A DNA stretch of 52,908 bases, from positions 52,660 through 105,567 of the forward strand of contig NZ_MBLO01000272.1 in assembly GCF_001854805.1 (NCBI RefSeq), written 5' to 3'. The translations under genes were made by a program, and so were the position numbers. The DNA is from Pseudofrankia coriaricola (GTDB lineage Bacteria > Actinomycetota > Actinomycetes > Frankiales > Frankiaceae). The notes beneath the pieces were generated by a model. It was not told the DNA's origin. It made no database searches and saw only the letters and a list, made by a program, of their open reading frames with translations. Of this stretch, positions 1-9,700 are shown one piece after another. Each line of letters opens with the position of its first letter. The stretch's first letter is position 1.

Positions 1-277
1 GGGTGAGGGACGTCGGGCCGCTCGACCACGTCGGCGCGGCCCCGCCGGCGCCCGACGTCGGCGAGGCACCGGCGCCGGGACTGGCGGCCGGGGTCGCGCT
101 CTCGCCGGCCGGGGCGGAGGTGGCCGCGGCGGACGTCGTCGACGCCGGTTCCGGCGACGGCGAGCCACCGTCGTCCGAGCAGGCGGAGAGGGCGCCGACC
201 AGCAGTACCAGCGCGGGCACGACAGTACGTGCGCCGCGCCCCCGCCAAGACCAAAACGGCGATCTGAACCGCGACAT
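1..277 (-). CDS. Putative lipoprotein, C-terminus beyond window
   Basis: Only the first 92 codons are visible; the gene runs off the left edge. The start is an ATG preceded by GGAGG with a 5-base spacer, a strong ribosome binding site. The N-terminus has a basic stretch (MSRFRSPFWSWRGRGAR), a hydrophobic core and a lipobox LSAC at about residues 28-31, so signal peptidase II cleavage and lipid attachment at Cys31 are expected. The residues after the Cys are rich in Ser, Pro, Ala and Thr (low-complexity tether). The functional domain lies outside the window, so no function can be given. It lies downstream of, and on the same strand as, the beta-propeller gene. Confidence 0.75.
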   Translation of the reverse strand, partial: MSRFRSPFWSWRGRGARTVVPALVLLVGALSACSDDGGSPSPEPASTTSAAATSAPAGESATPAASPGAGASPTSGAGGAAPTWSSGPTSLT

Positions 278-492
278 GACGGCCTCCGACCTGGTTCCCT
301 GGCTCGTCCGACGACGACCGGGAGCGACGACGGTACGCCGGGAGCGCGGCGTCCGAGTGAGGAATGTCCTCCTACCGACGAATCGGGCGCCAGAAACCTG
401 GGGATCGGTGATCCGGCCGATCTGGGCGTCGAGCATCCAGGCCGAGGCTGCCGGCTGTCCATTCTCGTCGGCCATGAGACGAGCCGGCCTCG

Positions 493-3400
493 TCACGGCA
501 CCGCCGCCACGGCGAGCACCCGCGTGCCCGCCGGGACCGACGCGGACAGGGCGACGGCGTCGCCGAACGCGTAGACCCCGCCGCCAGCGTCCACCAGCCA
601 GTACCCGCGGCCGCTGGGGGTCGCCGCGACACCGGCCACGGCGGCCGGCGGGGAGGTGGGCGAGCCGTAGTGGCCGGTCGCGCCGTGGGCCGCCACCGTG
701 CCGGCCGCCGTGACGGTCCAGTAGCCCGAGCCGGTCGGGCTCGCGGCGATGCCGACGGTGCGCGCGGGCCCGGTCGCGGCGGTGGCGGGCGCGGCGCCGG
801 CGGCGATGCCCTCGGCATCGCCGAACGGGTAGACCCCGCCGGCCGCGTCCACCAGCCAGTACCCGCCGCCTGTCGGGGTGGCGGCGATGCCGACGACCGG
901 CGCGGCCGGCGCGGACAGGAGCGACCCGTACGCGGCGAGTGTGCCGTGCGCCGCGACGACACCGGCGGCGGTGACGGTCCAATACCCGCCCCCGGTCGGC
1001 CCCGCGGCCGCGGCGACCACCGCGCCGCCGCTCGCGCTCCCCGCCAGCGGTGCCGCGTCACCCGCCGGGTGGCCGGCACCCGACGCCTCGACTAGCCAGT
1101 AGCCATGGCCGGTCGCGGTCGGCGCGATGGCGACGGCCGCCGGGTCGGCGCCATCCGCGCTCACCGCCCCGGCCGTGCCACGGGCGATCACCGATCCGGC
1201 GTCGGTCAACAGCCAGAAGCCCGGCGGCAGCGGGGAGCCAGCCCCCGGCGGCGTCGGGGCGTGCCCAGGGGCCGTGGTCGGCTGCGCGGGTGAGGTGGTC
1301 CGCCCGGGCGAGCCGGCCGGCGTGGCCGCGGCCGTGGTCCGCGTGGGCGCCGGCGCGGCGGAGGGACGGGCCGTCGGCGGGCCGGCCGCCGGGGCGCCGG
1401 TCCCGCCGTCACCGGCGGCATCCGGCCGGGACGGCTGCGCGCCGGTGGCGGTCCGGGGACCTCCCTGGCCCGAGTCGCTCTGCTCGGTTCGGTGGTCGTC
1501 CGCCTGGGCGGTGTCGCCGGGGCCCGGCTGGCCGGGCCCCGTGGTCTGCTCGGGCAGCTGGGTCGCGGTGGGCTCCGGCTGGGGCGGCGCGACGGTGTGG
1601 CTCGCCGTCGGCCGCGGGTCCGTCGGCCGCTGCGACGGCGGCGGCTGCTGGCCGGGTTCCGGGCCGCTCGTGGTGCCCGGCCGGCCGCCGCCGGGGCCGC
1701 CGGGCTGGCCACCGCCCCCGCCGTTCCCGCCGTTGCCGCCGTTGCCGTTCCCGCCGCGGCCGTCGCCGCCGGGGTTGCCTCCCTGGCCGTCGCCCCCGGG
1801 GCGGCCCTGGCCTGGCCAGACCTGCCCCCGGCCGTCGCCGGTCCCCGCGCCGCTGGCCGGTTGGGACGGTAGACCGCCAGGTGTCTGGCCGGGCGGCAGG
1901 GGCTTCGGGGTGCTGGTGTGCCCGCCGCCGGGCAGCGCCGCGCCGAACTTCAGGATGGTTCGCGGCGTGGCGCCGTCGACGAGGACGACGTTCGGGCCGG
2001 CCTCGTCGTTGATCCAGAGCTGGCCGTTCTGGACGTCCGCGGTGATCCGGGCCTGGCCGCCCGCCGGCGCGACCTGCACCGGCGTGGCGAAGCGCCCGGT
2101 CGCGGGGTCGTAGGCCCAGACCACGCCCGCGTCCGAGTCCGGCACGTAGACATGGCCGTCGTACCAGACCGGCGGACCCAGCCGGCGCGGTCCGCCGGCC
2201 GTCCCGCTGGCCGCCCCGCCAAAGCCGATGGTCGGCAGGTTCGTCGCGCTTACCCGCCCGGAGTCCAGGTCGGCGAGCAGCAGCCGTCCGGTGGACGGCT
2301 CGGCCAGCGCGAGCACGTGGCCTTCGGTCCGCGCGGGGATCAGCATCTGGCGGCCGCCGTCGGTGCCGGTCTCACCGGCCGCGTCGACGCCGGCCGGGAG
2401 CCGAAGGGCCGCCTCGGCGCCGTCCGCCGTCAGCCGGGAGACCGTGCCCGCCGTGCGGTCGACGATGACCGGCGACCCGCCGACCACCGCCGCGTCGACC
2501 CGGTCGCCGACCGCCGCGACGGGGACCGGCGTTCCCGGCGTTCCCGATCGGACCGGCACGACCGTGCCGGTGCTGGGCACCGGCACCCAGAGGGTCCCGT
2601 CCACGGTCTGGGCGACCGTGCCGAGGCCCGGCGGGAAAGTGATCGGCGAGCCCAGCTCGGCCAGCGTGCGGGAGTCGAGCCGGGTCACGAGGCCGCCCGC
2701 CGCGTCGACGGCATAGGCGTCACCGCCCGCGGCGCTGACCACCGTGCCCTGTGGGTACGCCACGGTGGCGACGATCTCCAGCAGCGCCGGGTCGATCCGC
2801 AGCACGGTCCCCGCCACCGCGTCGACAACGATCACCGCCTCGTCCGATGGCGCGGTCGCCAGGCCTCCGGCCGCGTCATCCGAGCCGGCCGCGCCATCCG
2901 AGCCAGCGGAACCGCCGAACGCGCCGGCCGGGCCGGTCAGGCCTGGCCCGGCGGCGCCGGGTGCCGCCGGGCTCGCCGCCCCTTCCGGGCCCGGCGCGGG
3001 CGCGGTCGCGGCGGCACGGGACGCCCGGGCGGGACGAGTGGGCGCCGGAGTGGCGAAGTCGGTGAGCACGGCCAGCTGGTGCCCGGCCGCGCCGGGAAGG
3101 GCGACGGCCGCGTCCGCCACCCCGGACGGGCCGTTGACATGAAACAGCAGGCCGAACTGCTCGCTCACCAGCCAGCCACCGCCGTCGCTCAGGTCCAGCG
3201 TCACCGGGTGGGAGCCGCGCCCGAGCATGGTGGTCGCGGCGACGCCGACCAGCGCGAGCGCCGCGGCGACCGAGGTGACCCGGCGGCCGCGCCCCGGCCT
3301 CGACGGGGAGCGCCGTGGCTCATCCGGACCGGCCGGCACGGCTACCTCGACCGGCTCGGTCGAGTTCGGCCGCGGGGTTCCCGCCGGATCCGGGTTCCCT

Positions 3401-3507
3401 GCCCGATTCGGGGTTCCTGCCGGATTGGCGGAGCCTGCGGAGCCAATCTGGGAGGTCCGGAAGCCAATCCGGGAGGTCGGCGGTCCGTGAGGGCCTGTGC
3501 GCGTCAC
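493..3507 (-). CDS. Membrane-anchored beta-propeller protein with C-terminal GYW repeats
   Basis: Up to 1,004 codons. After a basic cytoplasmic stretch there is one membrane segment (about residues 78-96, VTSVAAALALVGVAATTMLG), so the rest should face outside. Residues about 100-535 hold PQQ/NHL-like propeller repeats (for example VVDAVAGTVLRIDP, VYVPDSDAGVVWAYDP). Residues about 535-765 are a Pro/Gly/Thr linker. The last 240 residues contain about six copies of a unit with the core GYWLVDAAGGVYPFGDA, alternating with GYWTVTAAG, a repeat seen in many secreted actinobacterial proteins. Function is unknown; a structural or binding role at the envelope is inferred. The GTG start has no clear ribosome binding site, and residues about 15-50 are encoded by a repeat also found at 29692-29763, so the true start may lie further inside. 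Confidence 0.75.
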   Translation of the reverse strand: MTRTGPHGPPTSRIGFRTSQIGSAGSANPAGTPNRAGNPDPAGTPRPNSTEPVEVAVPAGPDEPRRSPSRPGRGRRVTSVAAALALVGVAATTMLGRGSHPVTLDLSDGGGWLVSEQFGLLFHVNGPSGVADAAVALPGAAGHQLAVLTDFATPAPTRPARASRAAATAPAPGPEGAASPAAPGAAGPGLTGPAGAFGGSAGSDGAAGSDDAAGGLATAPSDEAVIVVDAVAGTVLRIDPALLEIVATVAYPQGTVVSAAGGDAYAVDAAGGLVTRLDSRTLAELGSPITFPPGLGTVAQTVDGTLWVPVPSTGTVVPVRSGTPGTPVPVAAVGDRVDAAVVGGSPVIVDRTAGTVSRLTADGAEAALRLPAGVDAAGETGTDGGRQMLIPARTEGHVLALAEPSTGRLLLADLDSGRVSATNLPTIGFGGAASGTAGGPRRLGPPVWYDGHVYVPDSDAGVVWAYDPATGRFATPVQVAPAGGQARITADVQNGQLWINDEAGPNVVLVDGATPRTILKFGAALPGGGHTSTPKPLPPGQTPGGLPSQPASGAGTGDGRGQVWPGQGRPGGDGQGGNPGGDGRGGNGNGGNGGNGGGGGQPGGPGGGRPGTTSGPEPGQQPPPSQRPTDPRPTASHTVAPPQPEPTATQLPEQTTGPGQPGPGDTAQADDHRTEQSDSGQGGPRTATGAQPSRPDAAGDGGTGAPAAGPPTARPSAAPAPTRTTAAATPAGSPGRTTSPAQPTTAPGHAPTPPGAGSPLPPGFWLLTDAGSVIARGTAGAVSADGADPAAVAIAPTATGHGYWLVEASGAGHPAGDAAPLAGSASGGAVVAAAAGPTGGGYWTVTAAGVVAAHGTLAAYGSLLSAPAAPVVGIAATPTGGGYWLVDAAGGVYPFGDAEGIAAGAAPATAATGPARTVGIAASPTGSGYWTVTAAGTVAAHGATGHYGSPTSPPAAVAGVAATPSGRGYWLVDAGGGVYAFGDAVALSASVPAGTRVLAVAAVP
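3410..3457. repeat. Dispersed repeat, copy E1
   Basis: The first 32 bases (3410-3441, beginning GGGGTTCCTGCCGGATTGG) match 29692-29723 at 31 of 32 positions. Both copies end in ATCTGGGAGGTC. Two degenerate 18-base units of the same type precede it (about 3374-3409). It lies inside the annotated N-terminus of the propeller gene. Confidence 0.7.
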
Positions 3508-4014
3508 GGCACGTCTGACGTATGGACGCCCCGACGGGTTGCGCCCCGATCTTCTCCGGATGCGAGGGGTTACTTCTATTTCGTCCTTAAATCACCCAGA
3601 ACCACGAGATCCACAATTTCTGGGCGAGCTGGCGCAACGAACCCGAAGGGCTCGCCGTCGTATGTGAGCGAACCGGTTCGGACCGTGGGGACACGGCGCG
3701 CACACCGGACTGGTTCCGGGCGGCTCCCCCCGCCGCCCGCGGGCGGGCCGCGCCGAATCGTCCCCCTCGGACGGCGCGGCCCGCCCCCACTGCGGCTCAC
3801 AGCGCTGTCTCGCGCCGCGCCGGGGTCCCCGTAGGTCCGCCAAGCTGCTTCAGCCCACGGAACACCCGGTCAGCTCGCGAGGTCCGGTCGGCCAGGCAGG
3901 CCGCGAAGGCCGTCTCCCGCGCGCCGACTGACCCGCGTGCACCCGGCAGGTCCACGACCGCCAGGAACTTCATGCCCGTCAAGGAACTTCGGTGCCCGTC
4001 AGGAAGGAGTGGCT
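3508..4014. other. Divergent intergenic region with strong hairpin
   Basis: About 500 bases separate the minus-strand propeller gene from the plus-strand moxR operon. The part at 3565-3620 is relatively AT-rich and is the best place for the leftward promoter. The rest holds the 15-base-pair hairpin at 3741-3786 and a short tandem duplication (3963-3981 and 3982-4001, core AGGAACTTC..TGCCCGTCA) directly before the leader peptide. I see no convincing gene: the ORFs on both strands here have no supporting homology. Confidence 0.5.
3741..3786. repeat. 15-bp perfect inverted repeat
   Basis: GGGCGGGCCGCGCCG (3741-3755) and CGGCGCGGCCCGCCC (3772-3786) are perfect reverse complements around a 16-base loop that contains a further 4-bp stem (GTCC/GGAC). 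It lies about 230 bases upstream of the leader peptide and does not follow a gene end, so a terminator role is not obvious. A 5'-UTR structure or attenuator is possible. Confidence 0.65.
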
Positions 4015-4071
4015 GTGACTGTCGCCGGCCCCAAGGGGTCCTCTGGCCAGCCCGGGGGTGAGGGGCGGTGA
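4015..4071 (+). CDS. Possible 18-codon leader peptide of the moxR operon
   Basis: A GTG start follows GGAAGGAG with a 5-base spacer, the best ribosome binding site in this region. The frame reads MTVAGPKGSSGQPGGEGR and stops at TGA, and that stop overlaps the moxR GTG start by four bases (GTGA). The sequence has no recognisable function. The arrangement suggests translational coupling, in which ribosomes load at the strong upstream site and re-initiate on moxR, whose own site is weaker (a TGAGGGG two bases before the start). It could also be chance. Confidence 0.4.
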   Translation: MTVAGPKGSSGQPGGEGR

Positions 4072-5033
4072 GCGAGGAGCTGGACACGTTCGCGGCCGCG
4101 TTCGCCGACGTGGTCACGAACGTCGAGCGGGTGATCCGTGGCAAGCGGGAGGCGATCGAGCTCGCGGTGATCAGCCTGTTCGCGGAAGGCCACCTGCTGA
4201 TCGAGGACGTCCCCGGACTGGGCAAGACGACGCTGGCCCGCAGCCTCGCCGCGTCGGTGAACGCCAGCTCCCACCGGATCCAGTTCACCCCCGACCTGCT
4301 GCCATCCGACATCACCGGCACCACGGTCTACAACCAGCGCCTCGGCGAGTTCGGCTTCCGACCTGGCCCGGTGTTCGCGAACCTCGTCATCGGCGACGAG
4401 ATCAACAGAGCGTCGCCGAAGACCCAGTCCGCGTTGCTCGAGGTGATGGAGGAGGGGTTCGTCACCGTCGACGGCACCCGCTACCAGGTGCCGCTGCCGT
4501 TCATGGTCGTCGCGACGCAGAACCCGGTCGACATGGACGGCACCTACGCGCTGCCCGAGGCCCAGGTCGACCGGTTCCTGATGCGGCTGCGGCTCGGCTA
4601 CCCCGGGACCGACGCGGAGCTGGAGATCCTCGAGGGCCGCCAGGTGGGCCGGCGCGTCGAGGACCTGGCGCCGGTCATGCGCGCCGAGGACGTCGTCGCC
4701 CACACCGAGCGCACCCTGTCGGTGCATGTCGCGCCTGCCCTGCGCCGCTACATCGTGGACCTCGTCGCCGCGACCAGGCGGATCCCGGACGTCCTGCGCC
4801 TGGGCGCGAGCCCGCGCGGCAGCATCGCGCTGCTGCGCGCGGTGCAGGTGCGCGCCGCCGCCGGCGGCCGCGAGTTCGCCACCCCCGACGACGTGAAGGC
4901 GCTGGCGAAGCCGGTGCTCGCCCACCGCCTGGTGCTCAGCCCGGAGACCGAGCTGAAGCGGGTGACCGCCGAGGACGTGGTCGACGAGGTCGTACGGGCG
5001 GTCCCGTCGCCGCGCCGCCTCGTGGGCGTGTAG
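4068..5033 (+). CDS. MoxR-family AAA+ ATPase
   Basis: 321 residues, full length for the family. The Walker A motif is EDVPGLGKTT (about residues 46-55), Walker B is VIGDEINRA (about 107-115), and the sensor segment VVATQNPVD is followed by the typical ALPEAQVDRFLMRL. MoxR ATPases act as chaperone-like factors and are regularly encoded next to DUF58 and transglutaminase-like membrane proteins. Here the DUF58 gene starts only 3 bases after the stop, so the three genes are almost certainly one transcript. The start is the GTG that overlaps the leader-peptide stop. The substrate is unknown; a role in assembling or activating an envelope complex with the two downstream proteins is inferred. Confidence 0.93.
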   Translation: MSEELDTFAAAFADVVTNVERVIRGKREAIELAVISLFAEGHLLIEDVPGLGKTTLARSLAASVNASSHRIQFTPDLLPSDITGTTVYNQRLGEFGFRPGPVFANLVIGDEINRASPKTQSALLEVMEEGFVTVDGTRYQVPLPFMVVATQNPVDMDGTYALPEAQVDRFLMRLRLGYPGTDAELEILEGRQVGRRVEDLAPVMRAEDVVAHTERTLSVHVAPALRRYIVDLVAATRRIPDVLRLGASPRGSIALLRAVQVRAAAGGREFATPDDVKALAKPVLAHRLVLSPETELKRVTAEDVVDEVVRAVPSPRRLVGV

Positions 5034-5036
5034 CCG

Positions 5037-6779
5037 ATGGGCACCTACTCGCCGGGCGCGGGATCGGCGGGCCTGGGCCTGGTCGATCTCAGCGACACGG
5101 AGAGGGACACGGACACGGAGACGGCTATCCGCTCCGCGGACGCGGACGCGGACGCAGGCACGGGCGCGGACGCGGGCACCTCGACCGCCCGCGACGCTCG
5201 GGCCATCCCCTCCGCGGCCGACGCCGTCCCCTCGGCGCCCGCCGCCGTCACGCCGGCACCGGCCAGCGAACCGGACGTCGCGACCCGCGTCACTCCGCCC
5301 GGCCTCGGCCTGCTCGGGGCCGCGGTTGTACTGGTCGCGGGGGCCGCCGTGCTGCACTACGCGGAGCTCGTGGCGCTTGCCGCGGCGGCGATCTGCGCGC
5401 TGCTGGTCGCGACGCTGTCGGTGGCGCGCCGGCCACGGCTGCGGGCGACGCTGCGGGTGAACCCGAACGGTGTCGCCAGGGGCGAGCCGGCGGCACTGGT
5501 CATCGAGATCCACAACCCGTCCCGCCGTCCCTCCCCGCCGGTACGGCTGCATATTCCCTGGAGCCACGGCCCGCGGGCCGTGGCGGCGTCATCCGGCCGC
5601 CGCGGCGCCCTGGGGCGGGCGGGGACCGCGGACCACAACGCGGGCGCCCGTACTGGCGCCGGCATGGACTCGGGCGACGGCCTCGCCGGCCGCCTGGAGG
5701 GTCGGGTGGGCGGCGGCACGGCCGCCCACCCGACCGGAAAGATCGTCGTCGACGTCCGTCGGGTGCCCGGCGCGGGAACACGGTCGCTGGACATCGCGCT
5801 CGACACGAGGCGGCGCGGAGTGATCTCGTTCGGGCCGGTCCTCGTACGCCGCGCGGACCCGTTCGGGCTGGTGAGCTCGACGGTGCGGCTGTCCGCCACC
5901 GACGTGCTGCGAGTACGGCCGCGGACCCGCCCGCTAGGCGCGCCACCGGCCGCGCCCGCGCGGGACCCGGACGGCCGGACCGCCGACGGCGCCGCCGGCG
6001 GTGTGATCTTCCACGGCATCCGGGAGTACGTCAGCGGCGAGGATCTGCGGTTCGTCCACTGGCCGTCGAGCGCCCGCACGGGCGTGCTGATGGTCCGCGA
6101 GCACGTCGAACCGAGCGAGCCGGCCTCGACCGTCGTCCTCGACACCCGCCCGGAGGCCTACCCACCCGGTGAGGTCGGCGCCGACACCTTCGAGGAGGCC
6201 GTCGACGTCGCGGCCTCGGTGGTGCTCGGCTGCGCCAGGGAGTCGCTCGGCGTCGTCCTGCTCACCACCGACGGGGTACGCCGCGCCGGCCGGGGCCGGG
6301 CGCCGGAGACCGAGGCGCTGCTCGACGAGCTCGCCGAGATCGCGCTCGGCCCGACGGGCACGCTCGAGGTGCTCAGCACTGTGCGCCGGGGCGGCGTCGG
6401 CACGCTGATCGTTGTGACCGGCGGCTTCGACGGCGGTCAGCTGCGCGCCGTCGCCCCGGTCGTCCATCGGTTCGGACAGGTGGTGGTGGTCCGGGTCGGC
6501 GCGCGCAGCATGGCGGCCGCCAGGGCCCGCTCCCGGCACACGCCGGCCGAGCGGCCTCGGCTGCGCCGGGCCGCGGATCCGGACGCCGCGGCCCTGCTCG
6601 GCCGGTTCGATCTCATCGGCCGGCCGAGCGACGTCGGCACCAGCGTCGCGGGCAGGCTGCGCGTCCTCGACATCCCGGACGCCTCCCGGCTGCCCGAGGC
6701 CTGGCCGGTCGGCGGCCGGGGACGGGGGGCGGGGGTGCGGTCGAACACGCGCGCGGGCTACTTCGGCGGGGGCATGTGA
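5037..6779 (+). CDS. DUF58 domain membrane protein
   Basis: 580 residues. The first 85 residues are low complexity (Asp/Ala/Thr). Two adjacent membrane segments follow (about 85-125, GLGLLGAAVVLVAGAAVLHY and LVALAAAAICALLVATLSVA). The DUF58 signature lies at about residues 322-350: FHGIREYVSGEDLRFVHWP, then ARTGVLMVREHVEPSE. A vWA-like fold after it (TVVLDTRPEA, VVLLTTDG) fits the family. DUF58 proteins pair with MoxR ATPases; the biochemical role is unsettled. An Ala/Gly/Arg-rich insertion at about 180-235 is unusual and may be a loop. The stop overlaps the next start by four bases (ATGA), showing translational coupling. Confidence 0.9.
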   Translation: MGTYSPGAGSAGLGLVDLSDTERDTDTETAIRSADADADAGTGADAGTSTARDARAIPSAADAVPSAPAAVTPAPASEPDVATRVTPPGLGLLGAAVVLVAGAAVLHYAELVALAAAAICALLVATLSVARRPRLRATLRVNPNGVARGEPAALVIEIHNPSRRPSPPVRLHIPWSHGPRAVAASSGRRGALGRAGTADHNAGARTGAGMDSGDGLAGRLEGRVGGGTAAHPTGKIVVDVRRVPGAGTRSLDIALDTRRRGVISFGPVLVRRADPFGLVSSTVRLSATDVLRVRPRTRPLGAPPAAPARDPDGRTADGAAGGVIFHGIREYVSGEDLRFVHWPSSARTGVLMVREHVEPSEPASTVVLDTRPEAYPPGEVGADTFEEAVDVAASVVLGCARESLGVVLLTTDGVRRAGRGRAPETEALLDELAEIALGPTGTLEVLSTVRRGGVGTLIVVTGGFDGGQLRAVAPVVHRFGQVVVVRVGARSMAAARARSRHTPAERPRLRRAADPDAAALLGRFDLIGRPSDVGTSVAGRLRVLDIPDASRLPEAWPVGGRGRGAGVRSNTRAGYFGGGM

Positions 6780-9700
6780 ACGGGCGGAACAGTCCGGACC
6801 TGTTGGAGAACCTGCGCCGCCGCGAGCGTCGCGAGTCCCCGTCCCGGTCGGGAGGATCCGCGAGGCGTGGGGGCGGGACCGACTCGCCGACCGCGCCCAC
6901 AGTGCCCATGGCCAGGCTGTCCGAAGCGGCGACGGCGGCGACGCCCGTTCCCGTGCCCCAGACGGACGCCGACCGGGGGGGCGCCGATGGCACCAGTGGC
7001 GGCGACGGTGCCGGCGCCCCCGATGCCGCCGGCGCCGCCGGGAGCCGCGAGAGGGGGAGGCGAATCACGCCCGGCGAGCGCGGCCGGCAAGCCTTCGGCG
7101 GAGCGGGACCTCGCCGTTCGCGCGTCACGTTTGGCCTGGAGCGGCGCGGGGTGGCGCGGCCGGCGGAGCGTTGGCCGCGTCGCGTCCTCGCGCTGGCGCT
7201 CGTCGCCGCGCTCGCGGCGGTCGACGGCTGGGGCTTCCTGCGGCTGTTCTCCCCCGCCGACCTGCGGCTGGCCATCCCAGCGGCCGCGGCCGGGCCGGTG
7301 GTGCTGGTCGGAGCGGTGTCCTGGCGGCGAGGCCGGCCGGCGCCGTTCGCGCTCTCGGCGCTGCTGTGGACGGCCGGATTCGTCACCACCGCCGGGGCGA
7401 CGATCGCCGCGGGAACCCCGTTCGACCGCCTGGCGGCGGTCCGCGCCGGCGTGACGAACGGGCCGTCGCGGCTGCTCGACGTCGTGGTGCCGTCCCCGGC
7501 TGAGCCTGACCTGCTCGTCGTTCCGGTCCTGGTCACCTGGCTCGCCGCCGCCGTGGGCGCCGAGCTGGTCATGCGCACCAAGACCCGGTTGCTGCCCGCT
7601 CTGCCGGCGCTGTTCGGGCTGCTCGCGGGGACGGCCGCCTCGCTCCCCGCGGCCGGGTCGAACCTCGCGCCCGCCGCGGCCCTGACCGCGCTCGTGGGCC
7701 TGCTCGCGCTGGCCCGCCGGCCGACGGCGGCGGACGACGCGGCCGGGTCGGCCGGCGCGCCCATAGCCTCCGGGGCACTGACGACAACGACGGCACCGAC
7801 CGCACCGACGGCGGAGCCGGCCGTCACAGCCGTCGGGCCGGGCTCATCCGCATCGGCCGGCTCCGCGCGGGCCGACGAACCACCGCCGCGGATCACGCTC
7901 GGCCCCGACCGGCCCTCGCGGCTGCCGGGGGCGGCGCGGGCGACGGTGGCGCTCGCGGTGGTCGTGGCCGCGGGGCTCGCGGCGGGAGGGCGGCTGCCGG
8001 CCGCGCTCCACGCGGGCGCGCCGGTGGACCCGCGGGCGTACAGATCCACGCCGGCCGCCCCGGTCGACGGCCTGAACCCGCTGTCCGCGCTCGCCGGCTG
8101 GAGCACCCACCCGGACGAGGACCTGTTCACCGTCCGGCTGACGGGCCAGAGCGCCGGCCCGGTCCCTCTGCGGCTCGCCGTGCTCTCCGGTTTCGACGGC
8201 GCCACCTGGACGTCGTCCGCCAGCTACACCCGGGCGGGCCGGGAGGTGCCCGCCACCGGCGGGACCGGCGCCGACCGCGGCGGCGCCCGGGTCACCCAGC
8301 AGGTGACGGTCACCGGTCTGACCGGCCAGCTCCTGCCGGCACTCGACCGCCCGGTGGAGCTCGACGCGCCCGCCAGTCCACCTGCCGCCGCCCCCACCAC
8401 GGCGCAGCCGCGGGACGCGGGGTCCGGCCAGGGCGTGAACCGCGGCCCGGCACCAGGCGCGACCGGCTCGACCGGCGCAGCCGGCTCGGCCGCCGGGACG
8501 GAGACGAGGACGGCGGACGCGGGCAGCGGCGGCGGCTTCGCCGTCGACCTGACTGACGGCCTGTTGTTGCGGACGGTACCGCTCGCCGCGGGTGAGCGGT
8601 TCACCATCGTGTCCGCGCCGCGGCCGACCCGCTCCCTGAACGAGCTCGCGGCGCTCACCACCGCCACCGCGGCGACCGCCAGCACGGACGCCGAGTACCT
8701 TGCCCTGCCGGCCGACATCCCGCCGGTACTGCGCGCGCTGGCAAAGGTCGCGGCTGGCCAGGGCAACGGCCCGTTCCAGCAGGCAGCGCTGCTACAGCAC
8801 TACCTTGCCACCAACTTCCGGTTCGACCCCCAGGTGCCGCCGGGGCACTCGCTCGCCCATGTCGAGCACTTCGTCGCCGACACCCGGCGCGGCACGTCCG
8901 AGCAGTTCGCGACCACGTTCGTGCTGGCCGCCCGCATCCTCGGACTGCCGAGCCGGGTCGTGGTCGGCTTCGCTCCCGACGCGCAGGCGAGGCCCGCGAC
9001 GGTCGCCGTGACCGGGCGGCAGGCGCTCGCCTGGGCCGAGGTCCGCTTCGACGGCGCGGGCTGGCTGCCGTTCTTCCCCACCCCGGCGGCGACCGACGCC
9101 CGGGGCGCCCCGCTCGCGGGCTCCGCCCAGGGCGAGTCGGCGGTGCAGGCCGCGGCGGTGGACGCGGCGGTCCGCGGGCCGCTGACCGCCCCGGCGGCCG
9201 CGACCCAACCGGCCATCACCGTCGCCCCACCGGCCGGCCGGGCCACGGACATCCACGGGTTCCTGTCGAAGGCCGGGCTCACCGCCGCCGCGCTCATCGC
9301 CGGCTACCTGCTGGTCGCGTTCGCGCGTCCGGCTGCGCGCCGGCACCGGCGGCTGTCCGGCCGCCGCCGGCCGCGCGAGCGGGTGGTCCTCGCCTGGGCG
9401 CACGCCCTCGACGCGCTGGCCTCGGCGGGTGTGCGCATACCCGAGTCGGCGAGCCCCGCGGAGGTCGTCCAGCTCGGCGCGGTCGCGGGCGGCGGGGCGG
9501 GTGACCACAGCGCGGGACGCGGGTCCAGTCTGAGCGCCCTGCGCGGCCTCGCGAACCTGGCGACGCTCGCGCTGTTCGGCCCCGGCCCCGGCCCCGACGC
9601 CGGCACCGGCACCGGCAAGGCGAACGGCGAGAGCGTCCAGACGCGGCGGCCGCCAGCCGGGCCGGGCGCCGCCGGAAGCCCGTCGGTCGGCTGGGAGGGC

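Noticed and set aside
3576-3800. 74-codon minus-strand ORF in the moxR/propeller spacer
   Set aside because: Crosses the strong hairpin, is not preceded by a good ribosome binding site and has no recognisable motif.
1918-3834. 638-codon plus-strand ORF opposite the propeller gene
   Set aside because: Antisense shadow in a very GC-rich gene: Arg/Gly/Pro-rich with no motif, while the minus strand has a membrane segment and clear repeats.
4058-6172. 704-codon plus-strand ORF overlapping moxR and DUF58
   Set aside because: Different frame from both well-supported genes; composition is Arg/Gly/Pro shadow.
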